Source of the DNA: Aestuariibius sp. HNIBRBA575
Lineage (GTDB): Bacteria; Pseudomonadota; Alphaproteobacteria; Rhodobacterales; Rhodobacteraceae
Assembly: GCF_040932005.1 (NCBI RefSeq)
Contig: NZ_CP162414.1
Location: 1,081,501 to 1,145,500, forward strand
Direction: 5' to 3'
DNA: 64,000 nt
The position numbers and the translations under genes are program-made. The notes below the pieces were generated by a model. The model was given only the letters and a program-made list of their open reading frames with translations. It was not told where the DNA came from and did not search any database. This document shows, piece after piece, positions 26,062-34,130 of this stretch (the first letter of the stretch is position 1; every line of letters begins with the position of its first letter).

Positions 26062-26113
26062 GATACAATATTATAATTTTGCAATCAATAGGCGCAATTT
26101 GAGTTATTGCGCC
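26062..26113. promoter_or_regulatory. Probable operator region of the VirB operon (two inverted repeats)
   Basis: CAATATTATAATTTTG (26066-26081), with a downstream CAATCAAT-like flank, closely matches the palindrome at 7136-7163. Just beside it lies a perfect inverted repeat GGCGCAAT (26091-26098) with ATTGCGCC (26106-26113). The region lies between the divergent genes starting at 26002 (minus) and 26166 (plus), so it could control both. The binding protein is not identified; the element encodes one XRE and two ribbon-helix-helix candidates. Confidence 0.55.
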
Positions 26114-26165
26114 ATTCATGCGTTGAAACGAATTTACTGCAACGGAGTGGCTGAGCCAAGATAAT

Positions 26166-26450
26166 ATGGCGCTTTTGAAACAAACATGGGCAGCACTGGC
26201 TTTTTTGAATTATGGGTCAGCCTCGTTCGCGGGCAGTTGCCTGCCACCTGTGCCGCCATTGATGCTCACCGATCCCGATGATGTCAGGGCTTATGCTGAC
26301 CTGTTAACGCGTGACGCAGAGGCATACTTTGTCGATGCCGAACAGTACTTCCGGTGCCAGGACCAAGCGCGACGCGAGGTTTTTGAGCAAGTGCGGGCAG
26401 TCAGCGAGGACTATGCGCGCGTTTTGGAAGTTTTGAGGAGTGGTAGATAA
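26166..26450 (+). CDS. Small secreted protein, divergent from the T4SS operon
   Basis: The protein has 94 residues with a likely signal peptide (about 1-22, ending S-A-S-F-A-G). The mature part has two cysteines (S-C-L-P-P-V and F-R-C-Q-D-Q) and is otherwise helical and acidic, with a P-D-D-V-R-A-Y-A-D-L segment. I do not recognise it. Small periplasmic proteins encoded beside VirB operons sometimes serve in entry exclusion or channel assembly; nothing here proves either role. A hairpin follows at 26452. Confidence 0.7.
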   Translation: MALLKQTWAALAFLNYGSASFAGSCLPPVPPLMLTDPDDVRAYADLLTRDAEAYFVDAEQYFRCQDQARREVFEQVRAVSEDYARVLEVLRSGR

Positions 26451-26451
26451 C

Positions 26452-26481
26452 AGTGGCTGCGTCGTCGCGAAAGCAGCCACT
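26452..26481 (+). terminator. Hairpin after the small secreted protein gene
   Basis: Perfect 9-base arms AGTGGCTGC (26452-26460) and GCAGCCACT (26473-26481) around a 12-base loop. There is no clear T-run afterwards, so it may act as a weak or factor-dependent terminator between two convergent genes. Confidence 0.45.
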
Positions 26482-26570
26482 CACAATCATGGTGGCGAAG
26501 GTCGCCGGTGCGGACAATCCAGCCATTCGCGATCTTCAAAATTATCAGCCCCTACGTTAGGGAGCGCACT

Positions 26571-28931
26571 TTAATCACCTTCATTAAGTGATTTGGCCAA
26601 ACCCACCACTTTAGCTCTCAGCTTGTTTATTCCGCCAATCTTTGTCAAAAAACCATCCTCGTCTTCCTCAAAACCTAATTCTTCGAGACGTTCCCTAATA
26701 CTACCGTCCGCCTTATTAATATCTTCTAAGTAAAGCTGGTACTTTTTGGGTGCCTCATACAAAGTCAGGTAGAATGTGATTTCGGAGCCGCTAAGGTCTC
26801 TGGTGAAACAAATACCAGGCTCATCATCGGTCGATGTTGCCTCATAATATTCTACCGAAAAGCCGTACGGCTTCAATTCGGACGCCAGGGTTTCGAATAG
26901 GCAGTAGGTAAACAGTTCAGCATGTCGTCCGTTCATCTGCGTCTTTCTGAGAAGGTAGATACCTCCATCGTCTGAGAAGCGCATCATTCTGTAAGTGCCG
27001 TAGTCGTAGACCGACGGCGTTGCGAGGATTGCCTCACGCCACGGATCGATTTCCGATGCAGACTCGATGACGCCGCCAAGATCAGCAGCATATGAGCCCG
27101 GGTCTTCAAGTTGGTCCCAGAGAGCCTTTAGAATCTGGCTTGCCCGACCACCCGCAGCTGCATTGCGAAGAAGTCTCTTCCAACCCCAGGCCTCGTCGTA
27201 TGACGTGGTCAGCAACGATCGATTTCTGCCGACATTTGGCAAGAAATCTCCGACCGCGAGAAGTGCGCGCTCCCAGAGCAGGCCAGAACCCTTCGGGTGT
27301 TTCACAAGGTCGCCGAACATCTGTGAGGCGCATGCGAGATAATGTTCGAACGGTTCCACTAGTTCGCTTGCGGTAGCTGTGTCGAGACGCTCAAGTTCGG
27401 CATCTACCTCATCAAGCTTCAAGCCGCAGCAGCGTAGCAAGAACCCAATCTGCCCTCGAAAATAGGTATGCCGCTCTGCCCGGTCGAGCCGTTCCGGCCA
27501 GCCGTCGCCGAAACCGATGAGATGAGCTTTGATCCGCTCCTCTGCGACCTGCTCGCGGGAGAAACCTCTCACGTCGCCGTCCGAACTCGCGAGGTGGTTG
27601 AGGATATCGTTCATCCACGGCGTGAGGTCCCGGAGACCAGCAAAGCTCCGACGCAGGTCTTCGGGGCGATTGTAATCGGTGTTGGTTGCGAGGTTGGAGA
27701 CGACCCGCATCCATGCATCGAAAGCATTGGAATCAATCTCTCCGGGCGAATGGACGAGGAACTGGGCATAACCGGCAAGCTGAGCAAGCTGTTGGAAGGT
27801 AAGGGTGGTCGGTTTGGTGAGTATGTCGTGAAAAAGAGCCTGTTCATCGAGATGCCGCGTGTCGGGAAGATAGCAGCAGAACGTTTCGGGCCCCGCGCTC
27901 CACAGCTCCAGGAGCGTGATCAGCGCCAGGACCATTTTCTGATCCAGCCAACCCCTGTCGTGAAACCACGTATAGCTGCTAGCTCGCGCCATGGAGCGAA
28001 GGTCGGCCAGATCAAGCGAGGTTGCAGCAGCTTCGGGATCCCTTGTCACCATGATCACTGCCCGCAGCAGGTTCATCATTGCGTCGTCGAAGGTGGCAGT
28101 TTTCTTATCACGGAACGGCCAGAAAAAATCGGACCAGCGCGTATCAATCCGATGAGAGAAGAAGTCTGCAAGTGGCGTCCCATTGCAGAGATCCGGCGGA
28201 GCGTCCTTGAGCTGGTTTTCCAGATGCCTCTCGAAACGTGCCTTGAATGTCTCGAATGGAGTTAGCGGTTTCCCGCGCGCATTCATCTTGATGTACAAAT
28301 CATCCGAAAGGTCAAACTGCTCAAGATCAAGAAGTTGGAATGTGATCGCGGGAGCCGTTTCGTCGATCAACCGGGCATAAAGGCCTGACGTTTTCCGGAA
28401 GACCTCGTGCATCCTGTCCAACATTGATATCGCTGCACGAATCGTTGAATCGAACCGCCAGCTGCGAAAATACCAAGGCTGGTCAGTTATCATCCCTGCA
28501 ATATCTTCGCATTCCCCGGCCGATATGTCCGGTATATAGTTAGCAAAGGCGTTGATGAAATCCCGACTACTGGGACGCACTTCGTAGCTGAAGCGGGACC
28601 GTCCCGATGTGACGATCCGAGTGCGGAGATCTTCGCTGCAGCCGTCGACCCAAGCGAGATACCAGTGCAGCAGAAACAACGTGGTGAGCCGCTGTTGGCC
28701 ATCGAGCGGCTGAAAGGACCCGTTTACGATGCTCCCGTAGACGAAGTCGAGATCGAGGGGCAGTGTTGGGTCTTCTTTTGGCAGGCGCAGCGCGTCGTGA
28801 AGGGATTTGAGGAAGTCGTCTCGGACGATGTGCTGGTCCGCCCGCCCTTGCGCATAGTCTCGCTGGATAACAGGGATCTCAACACGGCCGTGACGTTCGA
28901 TCAGCTTGCCGAAGGTGGTTCGCGAAGTCAT
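26571..28931 (-). CDS. DUF262 protein, second gene of a GmrSD-like pair
   Basis: The protein has 786 residues from the ATG at 28931. The N-terminal DUF262 (ParB/Srx-like) domain shows I-P-V-I-Q-R-D-Y-A-Q-G-R at 19-30 and L-D-G-Q-Q-R-L-T-T at 76-84, then D-D-L-Y-I-K-M-N-A-R-G-K-P-L-T-P-F-E, typical of the family. Unlike its partner it has no visible HNH or DUF1524 end; the C-terminal 150 residues are acidic and unfamiliar. DUF262 proteins use nucleotides and act in type IV restriction and other phage defence. The start overlaps the stop of the upstream gene as ATGA, so the two are made together. The frame extends to 29051, inside the partner gene. Confidence 0.85.
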   Translation of the reverse strand: MTSRTTFGKLIERHGRVEIPVIQRDYAQGRADQHIVRDDFLKSLHDALRLPKEDPTLPLDLDFVYGSIVNGSFQPLDGQQRLTTLFLLHWYLAWVDGCSEDLRTRIVTSGRSRFSYEVRPSSRDFINAFANYIPDISAGECEDIAGMITDQPWYFRSWRFDSTIRAAISMLDRMHEVFRKTSGLYARLIDETAPAITFQLLDLEQFDLSDDLYIKMNARGKPLTPFETFKARFERHLENQLKDAPPDLCNGTPLADFFSHRIDTRWSDFFWPFRDKKTATFDDAMMNLLRAVIMVTRDPEAAATSLDLADLRSMARASSYTWFHDRGWLDQKMVLALITLLELWSAGPETFCCYLPDTRHLDEQALFHDILTKPTTLTFQQLAQLAGYAQFLVHSPGEIDSNAFDAWMRVVSNLATNTDYNRPEDLRRSFAGLRDLTPWMNDILNHLASSDGDVRGFSREQVAEERIKAHLIGFGDGWPERLDRAERHTYFRGQIGFLLRCCGLKLDEVDAELERLDTATASELVEPFEHYLACASQMFGDLVKHPKGSGLLWERALLAVGDFLPNVGRNRSLLTTSYDEAWGWKRLLRNAAAGGRASQILKALWDQLEDPGSYAADLGGVIESASEIDPWREAILATPSVYDYGTYRMMRFSDDGGIYLLRKTQMNGRHAELFTYCLFETLASELKPYGFSVEYYEATSTDDEPGICFTRDLSGSEITFYLTLYEAPKKYQLYLEDINKADGSIRERLEELGFEEDEDGFLTKIGGINKLRAKVVGLAKSLNEGD

Positions 28932-30727
28932 CGGCTTGCCCCTGCTTGCCCCAGGAAGAATCGCGTCAGCGTTCGACTGATCGCATCTAGGTAGTCTTGT
29001 CCGTCCTGATCGGTCCAAAACATGACGTTGCCAACCGTGCGACTGTAGCATTTTAGGAAGACGTTACGAGTGCAGAGAGGGACAAAAATCCCGGACCTGT
29101 CGTTTTCCAACAAAACGCTGCGCTTTACCGCAAAGACCGCATTTCGATAGCCGCGGTTGGTCCGCGAATCCAACAGTGTCAGGTTTGCGAGGTCGTGGTC
29201 AGGGCCGTCCATCGCCTCGTTGAAGAATGACAGAATCTTGCCGTCGATTTCCTCGAAGCTCGCCCGGCTGCCTGGCTCAGAATCTGGGTCGAGGTAGGCT
29301 TCAATGCTTTCAGCAAGCACTTGCTCGTCTTCTTCCTTGGCAGTGCGCAGGAACATCAAGCAATGGCGCAGCCATTCGTCCTGCTCTCGGGGGCGTGAAG
29401 GTCGTTCGTCGCTCACTGAGCGGATGTGCTCGATATCCCAAGACTCTCGCTTGAAACTATCGAATTGGAACCGGATGTTTGATCGCGGATCCTCAAGCAG
29501 CGTTGCCAGATTGAACAAAAGGAGCAGGCTCCGCACCTTGGGTGCATTTGTGTAGTCGACTGTACGGCAGAGATTGGTGATCTCTTCCTCAAGTTCATCT
29601 GCAGAAGCAGCCGATAGATCACTTCCGAGCAACATCCGATAGACCCGATCGCGAAGACCTTGCGAAAAGTCGTGTTTGCTAAATGCTTGGCTGTCAGCAA
29701 GCAGTTCGGTAATCGTGGAAAGCCCACCATCGGTCTGATTGAGAACAAACCCAAGGACGTGGAAGAGGTATCGGTCTTCGTACCATTCCTCCAGCGCCAT
29801 GAAGATATCCTTAACCTTGCGCCATTCGATCTCGGCACTTAGTTCTGCGCTCAACAAGTCAGAAAAATGGGAAAATACCGCGTAGTCTTCCCCGTTCAAC
29901 GCATGGCCTTCCATCCTTGCAGCGAGCCGAAAGACAAGGCCGATCCGGTTTGCGTCATCGAGGTCGGTGTTCTGCAGGAAGTACCAGACTGAGTTATCCT
30001 GCAGCCGTTTTTCGATCTGGTCCCATTCGTAAGCAATTCGTAACGAAAGATTGCCGGTGGCATCGTCCTGGGCCGCACGGCGCAGGAACAAGGCACGTAC
30101 CAGTTCGGCCTCTGTGAGTGGTATCTTGCCTATGTTCAGTCTGGTGAAAGCTGCGACCGGGTCGTCATTTGGCGCCAGCTCGTACCAGATGACCTTCACG
30201 TTCCGACCGGCCTCATCATCGTTGAGCAGATGTTGCAGCAGCTTTAGCGCATGCATTCGGTCTCGGCCGGCAAGCCATTCCTCGACCGCTCGCCAAGCCT
30301 GACAGATGTGGTGGAAATCTACGTTCTCGTTGGATCGGTCGAGATCAATCTCATCAAGAAATGTACAGTCGCGGGTCTCGTAGTCGATGGAAAAGCGTTG
30401 TTTACCGAGCAGAGTGAGGATTTCCTTGCGGTGAGACAGAAGGATAAAGATGGTTGTCAACCGCTGCTGCCCATCCACGACCTCGTACCGCCCGTCTTCC
30501 AGCTTCCGAACAACTAATGGCTGCAGGCAGTAAAAGGAGGTTCGGCGGTTTTCCTCGCTGGCTTGGATAAAGTCCCAAATGTCGTCAAGAAGTTGGGTAA
30601 CCTGTAGCCGGTCCCAACGATATCCGCGCTGGTACGCGGGAATCCAGTACCGAGCAGGCGCGCCGTCGTCATCAACGATCAGCCTATTTATTGATCTCAG
30701 CTCGATCGCCGCACTCTCAGACTGCAT
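28928..30727 (-). CDS. DUF262-DUF1524 protein (GmrSD-like restriction enzyme), first gene of the pair
   Basis: The protein has about 599 residues from the ATG at 30727; a TTG at 30736 is the alternative. DUF262 motifs are I-P-A-Y-Q-R-G-Y-R-W at 29-38 and V-D-G-Q-Q-R-L-T-T at 84-92. The C-terminal part holds the HNH-type DUF1524 signature: W-D-I-E-H-I-R near 430, then L-A-N-L-T-L-L-D-S-R-T-N-R-G-Y-R-N with V-K-R. GmrSD enzymes of this build cut modified, for example glucosylated, phage DNA. Here the enzyme is paired with a second DUF262 protein rather than acting alone. The upstream region (30728-31005) is AT-rich and should hold the promoter. Confidence 0.88.
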   Translation of the reverse strand: MQSESAAIELRSINRLIVDDDGAPARYWIPAYQRGYRWDRLQVTQLLDDIWDFIQASEENRRTSFYCLQPLVVRKLEDGRYEVVDGQQRLTTIFILLSHRKEILTLLGKQRFSIDYETRDCTFLDEIDLDRSNENVDFHHICQAWRAVEEWLAGRDRMHALKLLQHLLNDDEAGRNVKVIWYELAPNDDPVAAFTRLNIGKIPLTEAELVRALFLRRAAQDDATGNLSLRIAYEWDQIEKRLQDNSVWYFLQNTDLDDANRIGLVFRLAARMEGHALNGEDYAVFSHFSDLLSAELSAEIEWRKVKDIFMALEEWYEDRYLFHVLGFVLNQTDGGLSTITELLADSQAFSKHDFSQGLRDRVYRMLLGSDLSAASADELEEEITNLCRTVDYTNAPKVRSLLLLFNLATLLEDPRSNIRFQFDSFKRESWDIEHIRSVSDERPSRPREQDEWLRHCLMFLRTAKEEDEQVLAESIEAYLDPDSEPGSRASFEEIDGKILSFFNEAMDGPDHDLANLTLLDSRTNRGYRNAVFAVKRSVLLENDRSGIFVPLCTRNVFLKCYSRTVGNVMFWTDQDGQDYLDAISRTLTRFFLGQAGASR

Positions 30728-31005
30728 GATCCCCAACTCTTATTGTAACTTTGATCATTTGAAAAACACTGTTCCTGTCACGTCTATTCGTATCTTTTCA
30801 CAATCTCAAACCATCTGAACATGGAACGGGAACTATTGATACGAAAGAGCAGCCGTCCAATACGATTTTTCGACACTAACTTTGTTTCTGGGCAGTGGGA
30901 CGAGAAATACAAAGGCTCTGAGTTGCGTGATGCGCGTCCGCACTTTGCGCATCGAAGACATTAGTTTTGGCCGCAGCCTCCCGTACTTTGGGCTCATTCC
31001 GGCTC

Positions 31006-31206
31006 CTAGCCGCGATTCGCACCAAGGTCCGGTCTAGTGGCTTGATCTTCGAAAGTTGGCGAAGCAGCCAAGCCGTCGTTATACATCGCGGCCTGCGTCT
31101 CGCCATTGTCCCACCGATACAGCAGGCCGATTTCTTCGCCTGTTTTAATGCATGTAATGCGGCCGATGGCTTCAGCCGTTGAGCGGACACTTTCATGTTC
31201 GGGCAT
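31006..31206 (-). CDS. Small protein coupled to the XRE regulator
   Basis: The protein has 66 residues and starts two bases after the stop of the XRE gene, which points to one transcript. The middle reads G-R-I-T-C-I-K-T-G-E-E-I-G-L-L-Y-R-W-D-N-G-E-T, a well-ordered beta-rich pattern; the end is polar. I do not recognise a family. Another frame (30876-31196) overlaps it, but its composition is less protein-like. Confidence 0.5.
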   Translation of the reverse strand: MPEHESVRSTAEAIGRITCIKTGEEIGLLYRWDNGETQAAMYNDGLAASPTFEDQATRPDLGANRG

Positions 31207-31208
31207 AA

Positions 31209-31421
31209 CTAGCCCCTCTCGTTAAGCAATTCCTTGGGGGCAACATCAAGGGCAAGCGCAATCTGCTCCAGAATATCGATTGATACTGAATTCTTGGCGA
31301 GTTCGATCTCACTGATATAGCTGCGGTCCACGTCCGCAGCCAAAGCTAGTTGTTCCTGGCTCATACCTTTGGAATTTCTTAGATTCCGGATATTTAACCC
31401 TACTTCTTCCCTCAATCTCAT
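31209..31421 (-). CDS. XRE-family transcriptional regulator
   Basis: The protein has 70 residues, a bare helix-turn-helix domain of Cro/CI type: L-N-I-R-N-L-R-N-S-K-G-M-S-Q-E-Q-L-A, then D-V-D-R-S-Y-I-S-E-I-E, and finally L-E-Q-I-A-L-A-L-D-V. Its size and sequence resemble C-proteins and small element regulators. The upstream gap contains a perfect palindrome GGAATATATTCC (31458-31469) about 37 bases before the start, a likely autoregulatory site. It may control itself, the small gene behind it, or the conjugation promoters. Confidence 0.9.
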   Translation of the reverse strand: MRLREEVGLNIRNLRNSKGMSQEQLALAADVDRSYISEIELAKNSVSIDILEQIALALDVAPKELLNERG

Positions 31422-31457
31422 GGCCTGTATTCGGCCAGATCGCTGAGATTGCTCTAC

Positions 31458-31469
31458 GGAATATATTCC
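31458..31469. promoter_or_regulatory. Palindrome GGAATATATTCC upstream of the XRE gene
   Basis: A perfect 12-bp palindrome lies between the XRE gene (start 31421, minus) and the divergent gene at 31580. Small XRE regulators commonly bind such sites in their own promoter. It differs from the palindromes at 7136 and 26062. Confidence 0.45.
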
Positions 31470-31579
31470 ACAAAGCGCGCGCGAGCCTCACAAAGGGGAT
31501 ACTCGCATATGGTGTAAAGGAGGAGTGTAGCCGTAAGGTATCAAAAATGTAGTAATGAAATCAAAAGGCATATATTGAT

Positions 31580-32221
31580 ATGTGGTGCAGACTTATCAGA
31601 AATTGGACTGCCGGAACGGCTTTGGCTCTGCTTTCAACCGTGGTCCCGCAGGCGGCGAAAGCCTATCAGGTTGACTGCGCCATTCTGCTTTGCCTGGCTG
31701 GTGGGTGGCCCGCGTCAGCAGAATGTGCCCATGCCCGTGCCGTGTTTATCCGTCGGATCACGCCCTGGCCGATTGAGCCGCCGTTGCAAATCTGGCGCTG
31801 CCCGATGGGGATTTCTGAGCGCGCGCCTTTGCAAAGCACGCCCCCGAATATCTGGGAGGCCAGCAACCACAATGGTCAGACACTCGCCCAAGTTATTCAG
31901 GCTCAGGTAGCTGAAGGCGGTGCCGATATCGACATCAGCGGTTTGGAATTCGATTTTGTCCGCTCGATACGCGTCTGGGATGTGCGGTACTACAGCCATC
32001 GCGAGCGCGGTCGCGACGATGATTGCTCTGAGAGCTACAACATGCGTCTCGGGACCTACGGCACGCAGGGCGAATTCGGCTGGCAACGCACGACACCAGC
32101 CGCCGCCCCGCAATGGGTTCTGCCGTCACGGCGCTGTTCGTCGTCAAATTGGCGACGAGGCGTCGGTGTGGAATGGGAAGATCACGAAGGCAACCACGGA
32201 TACGAGTGGGCGGCCTACTAA
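31580..32221 (+). CDS. Secreted protein of conjugative elements, function unknown
   Basis: The protein has 213 residues with a signal peptide (about 1-28, ending A-A-K-A). The mature start Y-Q-V-D-C-A-I-L-L-C-L-A-G-G-W-P-A-S-A-E-C is rich in cysteine. It is followed by R-R-I-T-P-W-P-I-E-P-P-L-Q-I-W-R-C-P, a pattern I associate with element-borne proteins near T4SS genes in Rhodobacterales. Further cysteines in the C-terminal half suggest disulfide bonds in the periplasm. The function is not known. The gene ends three bases before the convergent ribbon-helix-helix gene. Confidence 0.75.
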   Translation: MWCRLIRNWTAGTALALLSTVVPQAAKAYQVDCAILLCLAGGWPASAECAHARAVFIRRITPWPIEPPLQIWRCPMGISERAPLQSTPPNIWEASNHNGQTLAQVIQAQVAEGGADIDISGLEFDFVRSIRVWDVRYYSHRERGRDDDCSESYNMRLGTYGTQGEFGWQRTTPAAAPQWVLPSRRCSSSNWRRGVGVEWEDHEGNHGYEWAAY

Positions 32222-32223
32222 GG

Positions 32224-32538
32224 CTATTCGCCGATGCCCTTCATACGTTCCGCAATATCGCCCGCAATGCGCTCATACAGGGCGGCTTGTTTGTCCCTTG
32301 GTGTTCCAGGTTTCGGGTTCCTTCGGCGGATGCGTTTGGCAAGCCAGAAGAGCAGCCTCGCGGCGGGGTCATCCAGTTTTTCCGGCACAGGAGCTGGATA
32401 GTTTTCTTCGAGGAGGGCAACGACTTCAGCATTCATGCTGCGATGGTTGGCCTCAGCTGCGAGGCGTATTCGATCGCGCAGGCCATCTGGCAGCCGCACG
32501 ATGAACTTATCCTGATTTTGAGAGCTTTGTTCTGGCAT
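32224..32538 (-). CDS. Arc-type ribbon-helix-helix regulator
   Basis: The protein has about 104 residues from the ATG at 32538. The N-terminal half is a classical Arc fold: F-I-V-R-L-P-D-G-L-R-D-R-I-R as the strand and first helix, then N-H-R-S-M-N-A-E-V-V-A-L-L-E as the second. The C-terminal half is basic. Such proteins repress their own promoters or act as relaxosome accessory factors. The start codon lies inside the inverted repeats shared with the divergent ribbon-helix-helix gene. A GTG at 32589 is in frame but would place the repeats inside the coding region. Confidence 0.85.
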   Translation of the reverse strand: MPEQSSQNQDKFIVRLPDGLRDRIRLAAEANHRSMNAEVVALLEENYPAPVPEKLDDPAARLLFWLAKRIRRRNPKPGTPRDKQAALYERIAGDIAERMKGIGE

Positions 32539-32591
32539 AGTGGCACTAAGCCATAAAAAGCAATTGACGCAATAGTGGCTAAGTGCCACTA
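32538..32591. promoter_or_regulatory. Shared operator between two divergent ribbon-helix-helix genes
   Basis: Two related inverted repeats are present: TAGTGGCACTAAGCCAT (32538-32554), and TAGTGGC-TAAGT-GCCACTA (32573-32591) with perfect 7-base arms. The half-site TAGTG(G)C appears four times. A weaker relative, ATGGC-GAAGT-GCCAT, lies upstream of mobC at 7166-7180. Arc-type proteins bind such paired half-sites. Confidence 0.6.
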
Positions 32592-32622
32592 ACGGGTTGT
32601 GGTTTCAACCTGGAGGCGTTTC

Positions 32623-32817
32623 ATGAAAAGTCGTAAACCAATGCAGCTTCGGCTTCCGCAAGAGCTCAAAGAGTGGATCAAGGCGGAGTCAGATCGCAAT
32701 GGAAACTCCCAAAATTCAGAAGTGATCCGCGCCATTCGCGCGGCGAAAGACAGACGTTCTACGCGCGGAGCAATTGGAAATATCAATATGGATCAAGGTG
32801 ATAATGCGCGTTGTTAA
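32623..32817 (+). CDS. Small Arc-type ribbon-helix-helix protein
   Basis: The protein has 64 residues from the ATG at 32623, behind a good Shine-Dalgarno (GGAGG). It contains M-Q-L-R-L-P-Q-E-L-K-E-W-I-K and N-S-Q-N-S-E-V-I-R-A-I-R, the strand-helix-helix of Arc/MetJ proteins; the tail is polar. It is divergent from the other ribbon-helix-helix gene and heads the integrase operon, so it may control excision and integration. Confidence 0.82.
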   Translation: MKSRKPMQLRLPQELKEWIKAESDRNGNSQNSEVIRAIRAAKDRRSTRGAIGNINMDQGDNARC

Positions 32818-32841
32818 CGAGGTGAGAGAGGTGTCGATAAG

Positions 32842-33033
32842 ATGACCAAAGCTAGTGCACAAACAAAAGCGAAACAGGCAGCCTCGGCCTTCATCCGCGA
32901 GGCGCGGGAGGCAGGTTGGCAGCGCGCGAAATTCGAGATCAAGCCCGATGGCAGCGTCATCGTCGATGCCAACATGATCGCTCCAGAGGCCGCAGACGAC
33001 TTTCTCAACGGCGACTTGAGAATGGGCGAATGA
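32842..33033 (+). CDS. Small protein coupled to the integrase
   Basis: The protein has 63 residues, charged and alpha-beta, with F-I-R-E-A-R-E-A-G-W-Q-R-A-K-F-E-I-K-P-D-G-S-V near the middle. Its stop overlaps the integrase start (ATGA), so the two are translated together. Its size and position suit an excisionase or recombination-directionality factor, but it lacks a clear winged-helix pattern and I do not recognise the family. Confidence 0.72.
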   Translation: MTKASAQTKAKQAASAFIREAREAGWQRAKFEIKPDGSVIVDANMIAPEAADDFLNGDLRMGE

Positions 33034-34061
33034 CCCGCAAGAGCCTGCCAAAATACGTCTATAATGACAGGGGTTACCTACGGTTCATCCGGCGTCCACG
33101 CGGTATCTCGGTCATGATGCACGAGGAAGCGGGCACGCCGGAATTTTGGGATCATTACAATCGCCTGCTGAAGGGAAAACCAGCGCCAGCGCCGGTGAAA
33201 CGCAATTTTGAGGCGTTGATTCTTAGCTACTACGAGAGCGACGCCTACAAGAAGCTGAAGCCCCGGACGAGATCCGACTATCGGCGGTACATCAGCCACA
33301 TTCGTGAGATCTGGGCCGACAAAGACCCGGCCAGGATCGAAACCCACCACATTTATGAACTGCACCGGGCAAATGCGGATCACTGGCGGCAAGCCAACTA
33401 TCTCGTCCAGGTCATGGTCGTCTTGATGAACCACGCCCGTCTGATTGGTTTTATCAAGAAAGAGCATGGCAATCCGGCGAAGGGCATTCCGCTCTTCAAG
33501 CAGCAAAGCGACGGGTGGGAGCCTTGGCCAGACGATGTTCGAGCAGAGTTTGAAGCCCTGGCTTCAAAACGCGCGCGGCTGGTCTACGAGCTTTGCGTTG
33601 GCACGGGCCAGCGCATTGGCGATGTCGTGAAGATGAAGTGGGCGCACTTTTCGGATGAGGGATTCGATTTCACTCAAGGCAAAACCGACAAGCCGCTGTG
33701 GATCCCGCTCACCGATCGCCTCAAGGCCCATCTCGACGGACTCGCGCGAACGGATGGTACTGTCGTGACCGACCCCAAAGGTCGACCGGTGAGCTACCGC
33801 ATCGTTGCGGAGGAAATGCGCACCATCAAAAAGAAGATGAAGCATGAGAAGGCGAGCTACTACAAAACGCACGGACTCAGGAAAAACGCGACGATCGAGC
33901 TTTATTTGGCTGGATGTGATGACGAGATGGTCAAAGCCGTCACCGGTCACTCAGGCGTTGAGATGCTGAAAAAATACGGCGGGCCGATCCGGCAAAGGGA
34001 GCTCGCGAAGCGCGCTCAAGAGGCGAGAAATCAAATGGAACGAAGCAAGAGCGAAACGTGA
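33030..34061 (+). CDS. int: Tyrosine recombinase (integrase)
   Basis: The protein has 343 residues from the ATG at 33030. The N-terminal part is a SAM-like arm/core-binding region. The catalytic domain has the expected residues: R195 in T-G-Q-R-I-G-D, H-G-L-R at 281-284, G-H at 306-307 and the nucleophile Y316 in K-K-Y-G-G. It ends 69 bases from the tRNA-Cys 3' end and reads towards it, as do many tRNA-targeting integrases. A longer frame from 32916 exists, but that part overlaps the upstream small gene in another frame and has no family similarity. Two GTTTCAA repeats (34064 and 34076) may be arm sites. Confidence 0.93.
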   Translation: MTRKSLPKYVYNDRGYLRFIRRPRGISVMMHEEAGTPEFWDHYNRLLKGKPAPAPVKRNFEALILSYYESDAYKKLKPRTRSDYRRYISHIREIWADKDPARIETHHIYELHRANADHWRQANYLVQVMVVLMNHARLIGFIKKEHGNPAKGIPLFKQQSDGWEPWPDDVRAEFEALASKRARLVYELCVGTGQRIGDVVKMKWAHFSDEGFDFTQGKTDKPLWIPLTDRLKAHLDGLARTDGTVVTDPKGRPVSYRIVAEEMRTIKKKMKHEKASYYKTHGLRKNATIELYLAGCDDEMVKAVTGHSGVEMLKKYGGPIRQRELAKRAQEARNQMERSKSET

Positions 34062-34106
34062 AAGTTTCAACGGTTGTTTCAAAAATGGCAGTGAAGGAGA
34101 GGTGGG

Positions 34107-34130
34107 ATGACGCAAGTCATTGATTTTTTT
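34107..34130 (+). terminator. Probable terminator of the integrase gene
   Basis: A short stem ATGAC-GCAA-GTCAT with a GNRA-like loop is followed by TGATTTTTTT. The stem is only five to six pairs, so the strength is uncertain. It abuts the tRNA and the att site. Confidence 0.45.

Noticed and set aside
30876..31196. Alternative minus-strand frame overlapping the small gene behind XRE
   Set aside because: Its composition is basic and irregular. The 31006-31206 frame is better placed after the XRE stop.
1..34061. Second att copy (repeat of the tRNA-Cys 3' end) inside the window
   Set aside because: I searched by eye for the end of the tRNA (GGTACTCGCCTCCA and its complement) and found none. The other end must be outside the window.
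1..34061. Plasmid replication or partition genes
   Set aside because: No repA/B/C, parA or parB-like gene is present in the visible part, so a plasmid is not supported.
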